A stretch of 64,000 bases of DNA from an uncultured Flavobacteriales bacterium (GTDB lineage Bacteria > Bacteroidota > Bacteroidia > Flavobacteriales_D > Parvicellaceae). The stretch lies in contig CALSRM010000003.1 of assembly GCA_943788755.1 (NCBI GenBank), positions 930,001 through 994,000 of the forward strand. Reading direction: 5' to 3'. This document shows positions 26,554-35,008 of this stretch, one piece after another; the first letter of the stretch is position 1; every line of letters begins with the position of its first letter. Position numbers and translations under genes: made by a program. The notes beneath the pieces were generated by a model. That model was not told the DNA's origin. It did not search any database and saw nothing but the letters and a program-made list of their open reading frames with translations.

Positions 26554-27681
26554 ATGCAATTTGTAAATGTAATAGCCCGCGAAGCTGAAAAAAAACACTT
26601 GATTCATACGGTTCAAGAGAATAGAATCAGCCATGCGCAAATGTTTCTCGGGCCAGCGGGCAGCGGCACAGTTCCTTTAGCCATTGCATATGCTCAATAT
26701 ATTTTATGCCAGAATAAACAAGAAAACGACTCTTGTGGAGTTTGTGCTTCTTGCGCTAAAATTCAAAAGCACAATCATCCTGATTTACATTTTTCTTTTC
26801 CTATTCACCTCTCTAAAGAAAAGCATATTTATGCATCGGATAATGTATTAGGAGTCTGGCGTGCAATTTTAGATGAAAATCCATATTTTGGTATAGAAGA
26901 CTGGAGTTTAAAGCTCGGGAATGAGAACAAACAAGGTATTATTGGGAAAGAAGAAAGTCAAAATATTGTATCTAAACTCAGCCTAAAGTCTTTTGAGGGA
27001 GGATATAAAATACTTATAATGTGGTTGCCAGAATTAATGAATGGTCAAGCATCTAACAAATTATTAAAATTTATTGAAGAGCCTCCTGATAAAACTGTTT
27101 TCCTATTGGTGGCAGAAGATCAAGAGCAAATTATCACCACAATTCGATCTAGAACACAAATAGTTAAGTTACCAAGACTAAGGGAGAAAGAAATTGCCAC
27201 TTATTTAGAGACCGAAAAAGGAATTCCAGCAAACGATAGTAATATAATAGCTCATCTAGCAGAAGGAGATGTAGGAAAAGCAATTCATTTAATTTCTGAA
27301 CAAACGGAAGCTAACTTCAATTTTGAAAATTTTATTAATTGGATGCGATTATGCTATCAAAGAAATATTGCTAAATCAATTGATTGGGTAGACTTGATTG
27401 CTGTTTCGGGAAGAGAAAACCAGAAGAGTTTTTTAAAATTCTGCTTAAATATGTTTCGTCAGTGCATTGTAGGTCATTATTCTGGAAATGAATTGGTTGT
27501 GCTTACGGATGAACAAAATGCTTTTTTATCTAAATTTTCCCCATTTATCAACAGTAAAAATATTGTTGGTCTAACAGAAGTATTCAATGAGGCGTATTAC
27601 CATATTGAAAGAAATGCAAATGCTAAAATTCTGTTTCTAGACTTATCAATCAAAACATTTTCATTACTCCAGAAAAAGTAA
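26554..27681 (+). CDS. holB: DNA polymerase III delta-prime subunit
   Basis: A 375-residue clamp-loader AAA+ subunit. Zinc-binding cysteines are at residues 52, 61, 64 and 67, between the P-loop region and the HNHPDLHF block, as in delta-prime and gamma/tau. SNKLLKFIEEPPDKTVFLLV and the IRSRTQIVKLPRL arginine region are conserved. The P-loop (GPAGSGTV, residues 33-40) lacks the usual GK(T/S), so ATP binding is unlikely, as for delta-prime of E. coli. A -7-like TTACTTTG (one mismatch) lies 7 bases before the ATG. Confidence 0.88.
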   Translation: MQFVNVIAREAEKKHLIHTVQENRISHAQMFLGPAGSGTVPLAIAYAQYILCQNKQENDSCGVCASCAKIQKHNHPDLHFSFPIHLSKEKHIYASDNVLGVWRAILDENPYFGIEDWSLKLGNENKQGIIGKEESQNIVSKLSLKSFEGGYKILIMWLPELMNGQASNKLLKFIEEPPDKTVFLLVAEDQEQIITTIRSRTQIVKLPRLREKEIATYLETEKGIPANDSNIIAHLAEGDVGKAIHLISEQTEANFNFENFINWMRLCYQRNIAKSIDWVDLIAVSGRENQKSFLKFCLNMFRQCIVGHYSGNELVVLTDEQNAFLSKFSPFINSKNIVGLTEVFNEAYYHIERNANAKILFLDLSIKTFSLLQKK

Positions 27682-27684
27682 TCT

Positions 27685-27713
27685 TTTGCATCCCATAAAA
27701 TTTGATAACTTTG
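27685..27713 (+). promoter_or_regulatory. promoter of ricT-gldH (TTTG-N17-TAACTTTG)
   Basis: Both Bacteroidota elements are present: TTTG at 27685-27688 and an exact TAnnTTTG at 27706-27713, 17 bases apart. The leader to the ATG at 27839 is long (about 120 bases) and holds GAGGGGAGGAA, but I see no known riboswitch fold in it. Confidence 0.65.
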
Positions 27714-27838
27714 TGTTTGAAATTGAAAGAGGGGAGGAAAGCAAAAAATTGAATTTTAACAAGAATTTATGTTTAATGTTTATCGACATTGAACACCAAT
27801 ATATAAGCTAACCTTTACTCCCAAAGTAAAAGAAGACT

Positions 27839-29143
27839 ATGGGGTGCACATCATGCGGAAATAAAATAGAAGGGGTGCCTAACGGGTGCAAAAGCAATGG
27901 TAATTGCGCTACTGGTGGCTGTGAGAAAATGTCTGTATTTAATTGGTTAAACGACATTGAACCTCCAGCTGGACATAAACCATTTGACTGTATAGAAGTA
28001 AGTTTTAAAAATGGCCGTAAAGATTTTTTTAAAACAAAAGAAGACATTCGTGTTTATACAGGCGATACAATTGCGGTAGAGGCTAGTCCAGGTTACGACG
28101 TAGGAACTGTAACCCTTACAGGAGAGCTAGTTAAGCACCAGATGAATAGAAAAGGTGTAAACCATAATTCTAAGGAGCTGAAATCGGTGTATAGAAAAGC
28201 AAGTGAATCAGATTTAGAGAAGTGGAAAGAAGGAAGAGATTTGGAGAATGAAACAATGCATAGAGCTCGTACAATGGCGTTAAACTTAGGCTTGCGGATG
28301 AAGCTTGGGGATGTAGAGTTTCAAGGAGACAAGTCCAAAGCTGTTTTTTATTACACAGCAGAAGAAAGAGTTGACTTTAGAGAATTAATCAAAGTGATGG
28401 CAGATTCTTTTAAGGTAAGGATCGAAATGCGTCAAATCGGTTCAAGACAAGAAGCTGGAAGGCTCGGAGGAATTGGTTCATGCGGAAGAGAGTTGTGTTG
28501 TTCAACATGGCTGACGGATTTTAGGTCTGTATCTACTGGTGCGGCTCGTTATCAGCAATTATCTCTTAACCCAGAGAAATTGGCAGGACAATGTGGGAAG
28601 TTAAAATGTTGCTTAAATTTTGAACTAGATCAATATATGGAGGCGTTAAAATCGTATCCAAGCACCAGAACTTTATTAGAGACAAAAGAAGGGAAAGCAA
28701 ATCACATTAAAACAGATGTGTTTAAGCGTTTGATGTACTATTTTGTTTCTAAGGATGGAAAAAATAGTATTGTACCGTTGAGTGTAGAGCGTGTTTTTGA
28801 TATTATCGAATTGAACAAAAATGGTGAAACTCCTCATAAATTAGCAGATTTTGTTGACTTTGTGGAGGAAGAGGCTAAGCCAGATTATACTAATGTTGTT
28901 GGTCAAGATGAATTAACTCGTTTTGATAAGGTTTTCAAAAAGAAGAAAAAGAAGAAAAATTCACAAAATCCTAACAAGGATAATAGAAACTCCAACAATC
29001 AAAATAATCCCCAAGCAAAGAAGAAGGGCAGGAATAACCAGGGAGGACCAAAAAAAGCCGGTAACAATAGAAATAACCGTAACAAGAACTCTAGAAATAA
29101 ACGGAATAACCAAAACAAACCGAATCAACCGAAGAGTGAATAA
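27839..29143 (+). CDS. ricT: RicT (PSP1 domain, YaaT-like)
   Basis: A 434-residue protein of the PSP1/RicT family, part of the Ric complex that influences RNA maturation in Bacillus. The N-terminus is Cys-rich (Cys 3, 6, 17, 23, 28). The PSP1 core holds GGIGSCGRELCCSTWL and GQCGKLKCCLNFELDQY, which supply cysteines for iron-sulfur binding in relatives. From about residue 365 the tail is low complexity, made of Lys, Asn, Gln and Arg, and could bind RNA. The gene overlaps the gldH start, a neighbour pair common in flavobacteria. Confidence 0.9.
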   Translation: MGCTSCGNKIEGVPNGCKSNGNCATGGCEKMSVFNWLNDIEPPAGHKPFDCIEVSFKNGRKDFFKTKEDIRVYTGDTIAVEASPGYDVGTVTLTGELVKHQMNRKGVNHNSKELKSVYRKASESDLEKWKEGRDLENETMHRARTMALNLGLRMKLGDVEFQGDKSKAVFYYTAEERVDFRELIKVMADSFKVRIEMRQIGSRQEAGRLGGIGSCGRELCCSTWLTDFRSVSTGAARYQQLSLNPEKLAGQCGKLKCCLNFELDQYMEALKSYPSTRTLLETKEGKANHIKTDVFKRLMYYFVSKDGKNSIVPLSVERVFDIIELNKNGETPHKLADFVDFVEEEAKPDYTNVVGQDELTRFDKVFKKKKKKKNSQNPNKDNRNSNNQNNPQAKKKGRNNQGGPKKAGNNRNNRNKNSRNKRNNQNKPNQPKSE

Positions 29144-29606
29144 GCTCCTTTACATATTCATTACCTCTTTGTTATTAAGTTCTTGCGGTGATGCTGACAT
29201 TGTATACCAGAACAGTAAAGTGATTGAAAATAACACATGGAATAAAAACGAGGCTGTTAGCTTTGATTTTGACATTAATGACACCGTCGAGTTTTATGAT
29301 TTTTACTTCAATCTGCGCACAACAAATCTATATGAATGGTCAAATTTGTATATGTTTGTTGAAATAGGTTCGCCTGAAGAGCAATTTAATATAGATACAG
29401 TTGAATTTTCATTAGCTAATTCTGTCGGAGAATGGACAGGTGTAAGTTCAGGAAGCATTATAAATAACAAGATATTATTCATTAGTAAAAAACGTTTTCC
29501 AGCGTTGGGAACATATAAGTTAACATTTAACCAAGCCATGCGTCAAGATGATTTAACTGAAGTTATGGATGTAGGTATTATTATAAAGAAAGCTGTGTTG
29601 AAGTAA
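29136..29606 (+). CDS. gldH: gliding motility lipoprotein GldH
   Basis: A 156-residue lipoprotein of the GldH family, needed for gliding in Flavobacterium. A signal peptide (NKLLYIFITSLLLSSC) ends in a lipobox LLSSC, and the mature part has YFNLRTTNLYEWSNLYMFVE and the conserved KLTFNQAMRQDDLTEVMDVGI near the end. The start is GTG 29136, inside the last codons of ricT (8-base overlap). The frame is open upstream only because it crosses the low-complexity ricT tail, so a longer protein is not expected. Its 3' end lies 4 bases from that of the convergent sensor-cyclase gene. Confidence 0.9.
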   Translation: MNKLLYIFITSLLLSSCGDADIVYQNSKVIENNTWNKNEAVSFDFDINDTVEFYDFYFNLRTTNLYEWSNLYMFVEIGSPEEQFNIDTVEFSLANSVGEWTGVSSGSIINNKILFISKKRFPALGTYKLTFNQAMRQDDLTEVMDVGIIIKKAVLK

Positions 29607-29610
29607 GGCT

Positions 29611-32600
29611 TTAATCTTTATAGTTATTCTCTTCTAGTCGCTTCTTAATTTCTTCAATATGTATAAGCTTTTTAGCTTGCCTAAGTTGAATTGCTGACTT
29701 AGTGAAGTATTTGTGTTGCGTTAAAAATTTCACTTGAATCTCGTCCCACATTCTATCACTTTTAATTTTTCCGTGATCCCGTAATTCACGTCTCAAATTA
29801 TCTGCAATAACATGAAAGTCATCGCGTCCAAGGTAATCTAAATCTGCATCACAAATTATTTCTTCCAATTGTGTTGTTGGGCTATGCGGTATTATAGTTG
29901 CATAAATCATTTTCTCTACCTCGTTAACTTGCTCCTGAGTATAGCCATATTTTGGTAGAATTTCTGCCGCCATTCTAGCCCCTACAGGCTCATTTGCATC
30001 ATATTGATCTACAAAACCTGCATCATGATATGTCGCTGCAGATTTTAATACAAAGATTCCATCATCCAAAACCCCTTCCATAAGAGCTAAACGTTCTGCA
30101 GCTTCTACAACATCTAATGTGTGATGAATACCATGGTAATGTAGATTCGGAGATAGTTTAGCCTTAAGAATTCTCATAATATGCCGCTCTGCCTTTCGGT
30201 AGTTTATACTGCTATAAAGATGCAAGTTGACATAGTCTTTAAATTTCTGATTAGGGACGAGTCCTGCAACATCTTTAGAAAGGTGCGGTTTAATTCTTTC
30301 GACAAAATACATGTCAATTTCACCTTTATTTTTGGCTGGCACCTTACCACGGTATGTACAGTCAAAATAAGGTCGAATTAGCTCATAGGTAGAGCCTGAA
30401 ACATTTACTTTATCGGGCTCTCCACTCATCTCCATTCGATTGGCAACATTAACTGTGTTACCCCAAATGTCGTATGCGATTCGTTTTGTTCCAATAACAC
30501 CTGCAATTACATCTCCCGTGTGCAGTCCTACTCTTAAATGCCACATTGTGGCATCTTCTCCATCTTCTTTTTTTATTCTATCTCTGTTTACTTTCATAAA
30601 AGCCTGAATTTCAATTGCGGCTAATACAGAGTTAATAGGATTTTCTTTATCTCTTAATGGAACACCACCAGCTGCCATATAAGCGTCGCCAATAGTTTTA
30701 ATTTTCTCGATTTGGTGTTTTTCAATAATTTTATCAAACTCCCCAAATAGACTATCTAACTTTATTACTAATTCACTTGGTTTTATCGTTTCAGCAATTT
30801 TAGTGAAACCTTCAATATCGGTAAACATTACAGTCACCATTCTATAATATCTAGTCTGAGCCTTACCTTTATTCTTTAGTTCTTCAGCAGTTTCTGCAGG
30901 AAGTATATTTGCTAATAATTTATCAGATTTGTCTTTTTCAACTTCTAGAGCGGCTTTTTGAAGTTCCATTTGCTCTTTTTGCTGTGTAATTTGTTTCGTT
31001 CTTTTTTCAACTAGAAAAGCAAGTTTCCTTTTTTGAGATTTCATTGCCCGCATTCTTACGATGTAAAAACCATAGATCACCAATAAAATAAAACCTATTC
31101 CAATAGACATAAACCACCATGTTTTCCAGAAAGGGGGGGTAATGACGATGTCTAGAACTGCTGGCGATTCAGTCCAAATTCCATCACTGTTAGCTGCCCA
31201 AATTTTAAGTGTGTATTCTCCAGGAGATAAATTTGAGTAGTTAATTTGTTGAAGGTCTCCTAACTCAATAGGTTCATGATCTGCTCCTTCCAGAAAGACT
31301 TTATATTTATTTCCTTCAGGAAAAGTGTAGTGTAGTGCGGCAAATTTAAATGTAAGGTTATTTTGCGTGCTTTTTAATTGAAGTGTTTTAATAAAAGATA
31401 CTTCCGGAATAGTGTCTATTTCATGTTCAATTGGAATGTTAAAAAGAAGTATGTCAGTTAAAACAACGCTGGGGGGAATCGCATTGATTTGTATGACCTC
31501 AGGATAAAAAGCGTTAAACCCATTTATTCCTCCAAACAATAATTTTCCTGAACTAGTTCTAAAATAGGCTCCAGTATTGAATTCATTACTCTGTAAGCCA
31601 TCATTTTCTTGGTAATTTTGGAATGTGCTAGTACTAATATTAAATTTTGACAATCCAAAATTAGTACTTACCCATAGCGTATTTTCTGACCCCTCCAATA
31701 CTCCATAAATAGAATTATTGGACAATCCATTCTCTTCTGTATAGCTTGAGAATGTATGAGTAGAAGAATTAAACTTATTTAAGCCACCGCCGTAGGTTCC
31801 AAACCACATGTTTTTGTTATTGTCTTCCCAAATTGATAAAATGGTATTGTTGCTTATTGACGTTGAGCTATTAGGATCATTTTTGTAATTAATAAATGCA
31901 TACTTTTCTTCAGAACTTTTAAAAGTCCTTTTAATTTTAGTAACACCACCTCCATCAAAACCTATCCACAAGTCATTTCGAGAGTCGGAATAAACTACCC
32001 TACATTCTTCTTTTGGCATTGCAGACGAATTTTCATGAGAGAAAAATTTATAATTTAATGTCGATAAATCAATTTCAGCAATTCCTTCTCTACAAGCAAT
32101 CCATAAAGTAGTGTCATTTTCAATATGTAAGTTATAAACGCGGTCATCATCTTGGTCCGTAATTTGATCTCTAAATGGAATTTTTTTAAACTCTCCAGTA
32201 GAAAAATCGGCAGAAGTTTCCAAAATGTATAACCCGCCTGCAGCGCCTGCCCATATTCTTCCAAGTGTGTCACTTGTAATGCTATATACGTTGTTGTTGT
32301 TAGGTTCGTTTAGGTTGTCAGTTTTATATAGGTAATGATTGTATTGATTTTTTTTAAGGTTTATTCTTGAAACACCTTTTCTCGTGCCAACCCATATAAT
32401 TTCATCATTCCCTTCATAAATTGACCAAACATTTTTCTCGTTTAAGCTATTTTCATCTCCATATTTATAGGTATAATGCTGAAACCCTAATTTGATTGGA
32501 TCAAAGTTAGAAATACCATCCTGTGTTCCAATCCAAATGGATCCTGTTCTGCCTGATATTATTGAGTGTACTATGTTGCTAGGAATTGATGTTCGATCAT

Positions 32601-33528
32601 AATCGTTGTTTTCATAGTGGTTAATTATAGTGTCGCCATTTTCCACGTTTATTCTGAAGAGTCCATTCCCTTGTGAACCAAACCATAATTCATTTTCTGA
32701 AGCTGGAAAAATTGCTGAAACTACATTGAAACGACTATGTTGGGTTCCATTATGGTTTTTAACGGTTGTAAACAACAGTCCATCATCGTTGATTGTGGCT
32801 ATATTTAATCCGTTATTGGTGCCGATTAAAACTTTATCATTAAATCCCTTTGTTATAGTTAGGATGTTGTTATCAGATATTGATAAAGGAGAATTAGGTT
32901 CGTTTTTATAATGAGTAACTAGGGCTGTTTTTTTATTTAAAAGACATAATCCTCCACCTTCAGTTCCAATCCAGACATACTTATTGTCCAAGAAAAGAGA
33001 CGTAGTTTTATTTGTTTGCAATCCATGGTTATAACGATATTGTCTTTCTCTATCCTCATTTGGAAAAAAGTGTACTATACCGTTTTTCGCAGTCGCAACC
33101 CATAATGAACCATCGGCTTCTTCTTTAATATCTTTTATGTTTCCAGACTTGAGCACTTCAGATGTCTTAACGTTTCCAAATTGTTTTGTTTCGGGGTTGT
33201 AATAGTTAAGACCTCCATTTTGTGTTCCAATCCATATAATACCTTTATTATCTTGGTATAAAGCGTTTATATAATCATTTGTAAGACTATTGTCAGAATC
33301 TAATCCTTGCTTGTAAATTTTAAAATGATACCCATCAAAACGATTAAGTCCTGCTTGGGTTCCCGCCCAAATGTAGCCTTGATTGTCTTGTAATATACAG
33401 TTTACAGTACTTTGAGAAAGTCCATCTTTTATTGTAAGTCTCGAAAACTTGATGGAGTTTGCATGCTGTGCGTATGTAAATTCTATTATGAAAATAAATG
33501 CTATTAATAGTATTTGTTTCATAGACAT
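29611..33528 (-). CDS. propeller sensor fused to class III cyclase and HD domain
   Basis: A 1305-residue membrane protein. After a signal peptide come two-component-type propeller repeats (about 25-690, many IWxGTxxGGLN units), a Y_Y_Y domain (about 700-790), one membrane segment (about 797-818), a coiled coil (about 825-880), a class III cyclase domain (about 890-1060) and an HD domain (about 1120-1290). The cyclase has both metal Asp (FTDIEGFT near 900; GDAY near 945), the adenine-type Lys in KIKTIGDAY, Asp in DIWGNTVNVANRM, and the transition-state Asn and Arg, so it should be active and adenylate-specific. The HD part has HHTLDVV near 1132 and HDAG near 1166. One protein may make and break a nucleotide signal. 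A second ATG is at 33522. Confidence 0.88.
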   Translation of the reverse strand: MSMKQILLIAFIFIIEFTYAQHANSIKFSRLTIKDGLSQSTVNCILQDNQGYIWAGTQAGLNRFDGYHFKIYKQGLDSDNSLTNDYINALYQDNKGIIWIGTQNGGLNYYNPETKQFGNVKTSEVLKSGNIKDIKEEADGSLWVATAKNGIVHFFPNEDRERQYRYNHGLQTNKTTSLFLDNKYVWIGTEGGGLCLLNKKTALVTHYKNEPNSPLSISDNNILTITKGFNDKVLIGTNNGLNIATINDDGLLFTTVKNHNGTQHSRFNVVSAIFPASENELWFGSQGNGLFRINVENGDTIINHYENNDYDRTSIPSNIVHSIISGRTGSIWIGTQDGISNFDPIKLGFQHYTYKYGDENSLNEKNVWSIYEGNDEIIWVGTRKGVSRINLKKNQYNHYLYKTDNLNEPNNNNVYSITSDTLGRIWAGAAGGLYILETSADFSTGEFKKIPFRDQITDQDDDRVYNLHIENDTTLWIACREGIAEIDLSTLNYKFFSHENSSAMPKEECRVVYSDSRNDLWIGFDGGGVTKIKRTFKSSEEKYAFINYKNDPNSSTSISNNTILSIWEDNNKNMWFGTYGGGLNKFNSSTHTFSSYTEENGLSNNSIYGVLEGSENTLWVSTNFGLSKFNISTSTFQNYQENDGLQSNEFNTGAYFRTSSGKLLFGGINGFNAFYPEVIQINAIPPSVVLTDILLFNIPIEHEIDTIPEVSFIKTLQLKSTQNNLTFKFAALHYTFPEGNKYKVFLEGADHEPIELGDLQQINYSNLSPGEYTLKIWAANSDGIWTESPAVLDIVITPPFWKTWWFMSIGIGFILLVIYGFYIVRMRAMKSQKRKLAFLVEKRTKQITQQKEQMELQKAALEVEKDKSDKLLANILPAETAEELKNKGKAQTRYYRMVTVMFTDIEGFTKIAETIKPSELVIKLDSLFGEFDKIIEKHQIEKIKTIGDAYMAAGGVPLRDKENPINSVLAAIEIQAFMKVNRDRIKKEDGEDATMWHLRVGLHTGDVIAGVIGTKRIAYDIWGNTVNVANRMEMSGEPDKVNVSGSTYELIRPYFDCTYRGKVPAKNKGEIDMYFVERIKPHLSKDVAGLVPNQKFKDYVNLHLYSSINYRKAERHIMRILKAKLSPNLHYHGIHHTLDVVEAAERLALMEGVLDDGIFVLKSAATYHDAGFVDQYDANEPVGARMAAEILPKYGYTQEQVNEVEKMIYATIIPHSPTTQLEEIICDADLDYLGRDDFHVIADNLRRELRDHGKIKSDRMWDEIQVKFLTQHKYFTKSAIQLRQAKKLIHIEEIKKRLEENNYKD

Positions 33529-33750
33529 TGATAGAGTTTAAAAAATATTGCCGTTGGCAAGTAGGTATTTAATATAAATTAGTAATACTTGCAGTATATT
33601 ATTTATTAGACCAGTTTACTTTTTTTGCAAACGAATTCATCTTTTACTTGAATAGTCAGAATTAGTTGCGCAATATAACAAAAATTGTGGCAATTTTTAT
33701 TATGACAAATGTTCTAAAACCTTAAAAAAAACACCTTATTATGAGCAGCA

Positions 33751-34221
33751 CTATCCTAATTTTTTAAGAGGAAGAATTTTTTGTTTTTTCTTTTTAGGTT
33801 TGTTTTTGTTCTTTTTAGCACTATAGCCTCTATTATAAGCTTTGTCTTTTAATTTTGTTGCGAAGATGTCTTTTTCTTTACTTTTCTTATTTCGCCTTTT
33901 TTGTTTTTTCGGCTTTTTATTTTTAAAGATTACGAATTTTTTCTTTTTCTTTCTGTCTGGTGGTTTAGAACTGTATTGATTAGATTTTTTTTGTCTTTTG
34001 TCTTTTTTATTTAGAAATGGATCCTTGTTTTTCTTTTGTTTACCCTGATTTCCTTTCAGACCAAAAAGACCTAGTTTATTAAGCTTTGCCTGCTTATTTT
34101 TCTTCTTTGTTTTAGATTTTGCTTCTGAGGGGTCTCGATATTGGGCATGGAAAAAATTTGTGTTGATGGATACAACAGCAAGTAGAATTATAAGAAGGAT
34201 CCGATTTGTTGATCTCACCAA
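33751..34221 (-). CDS. lysine-rich exported protein of unknown function
   Basis: A 156-residue protein with a good signal peptide (LLIILLAVVSINTNFFHAQ, to about residue 27). The mature part is almost entirely low complexity and extremely basic, with runs such as DRKKKKKF and KNKPKKKKQK. It has little hydrophobic core and is probably disordered. I know no family. Exported polycationic proteins may bind lipopolysaccharide, peptidoglycan or DNA outside the cell; this is inference. It begins 3 bases after the ferritin stop, so it is cotranscribed with ferritin. Confidence 0.6.
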   Translation of the reverse strand: MVRSTNRILLIILLAVVSINTNFFHAQYRDPSEAKSKTKKKNKQAKLNKLGLFGLKGNQGKQKKNKDPFLNKKDKRQKKSNQYSSKPPDRKKKKKFVIFKNKKPKKQKRRNKKSKEKDIFATKLKDKAYNRGYSAKKNKNKPKKKKQKILPLKKLG

Positions 34222-34224
34222 TAT

Positions 34225-34743
34225 CTATTTTGCAGCTTCTGCTTGTTTCATTTCAGTAGCCATACTGTCTAGATCTCTATCAAACAAGTATAGTCCTCCT
34301 TTGTCATCACCAATCATATTCAACTTGTCAATAATTGTTCGCGCTAGAGCTTCTTCTTCAAGTTGTTCAGCAACATACCATTGCATAAAATTCTGCGTAG
34401 TATAATCTTTTTCGGTTAAACATAAGTCAATAATGTTATTTATACTGTCAGTAACATTTAACTCATGTTCCATTAAGTTTTCAAAAAGATCTTTTAATCC
34501 TTTAAAGCTTACCGGAGGTTGGCTTAATGCAGGAATCAATGCTGTTCCACCTCTTTCATTTATAAATTTAACCAATTTTAGCATGTGAAACCTTTCCTCA
34601 TCGCTATGCTGATATAAAAAGTTTGAAGCTCCAGTTAGTCCATTGGTTTCAGACCACGATGCCATAGAAAGATAAAACTGAGACGATGAGGCTTCTAGTT
34701 CTACCTGTTTGTTTAGTGCTTTTTGAATAGAATTCTTTAACAT
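34225..34743 (-). CDS. ftnA: ferritin
   Basis: A 172-residue non-haem ferritin that stores iron as a mineral core in a 24-subunit cage. The four-helix bundle motifs are clear: LEASSSQFYLSMASW, HSDEERFHMLKLVKFINERGG (with the Glu-Glu-x-x-His iron ligands), and the third-helix WYVAEQLEEEALARTII. Length is normal. An exact -7 element lies 20 bases before the ATG. The lysine-rich exported protein follows in the same transcript, an odd partner. Confidence 0.95.
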   Translation of the reverse strand: MLKNSIQKALNKQVELEASSSQFYLSMASWSETNGLTGASNFLYQHSDEERFHMLKLVKFINERGGTALIPALSQPPVSFKGLKDLFENLMEHELNVTDSINNIIDLCLTEKDYTTQNFMQWYVAEQLEEEALARTIIDKLNMIGDDKGGLYLFDRDLDSMATEMKQAEAAK

Positions 34744-34763
34744 AAGATGTTGTCTTTAATTAT

Positions 34764-34771
34764 CAAAAGTA
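34764..34771 (-). promoter_or_regulatory. -7 promoter element (TACTTTTG) for ferritin
   Basis: On the minus strand this reads TACTTTTG, an exact TAnnTTTG match, 20 bases before the ftnA ATG. I see no -33 element at normal spacing. Confidence 0.5.
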
Positions 34772-35008
34772 GTGTTATTTCTCCATGTGTTAAACAGATT
34801 GTACATATTTGAAGGAAATGTAGGAACTAAAACCGCACTATTTTACTAAGATTAATGCATGTTGGTAATATTTTTAACGCATCATTAATCTAATGATATT
34901 AACCGTTGTAGATATAATTTCGTCCTTATTAATTCTGCAGCTGTGTTAGTTCTATTGTAAAAGTTCAATATAAAGTGTACTTTCAAGCCATCTTATTAGA
35001 ATAATAAA

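Noticed and set aside
28923-29135. Upstream extension of the gldH frame as a separate basic protein
   Set aside because: It is the shifted reading of the Lys/Asn-rich ricT tail; the signal peptide starts at GTG 29136.
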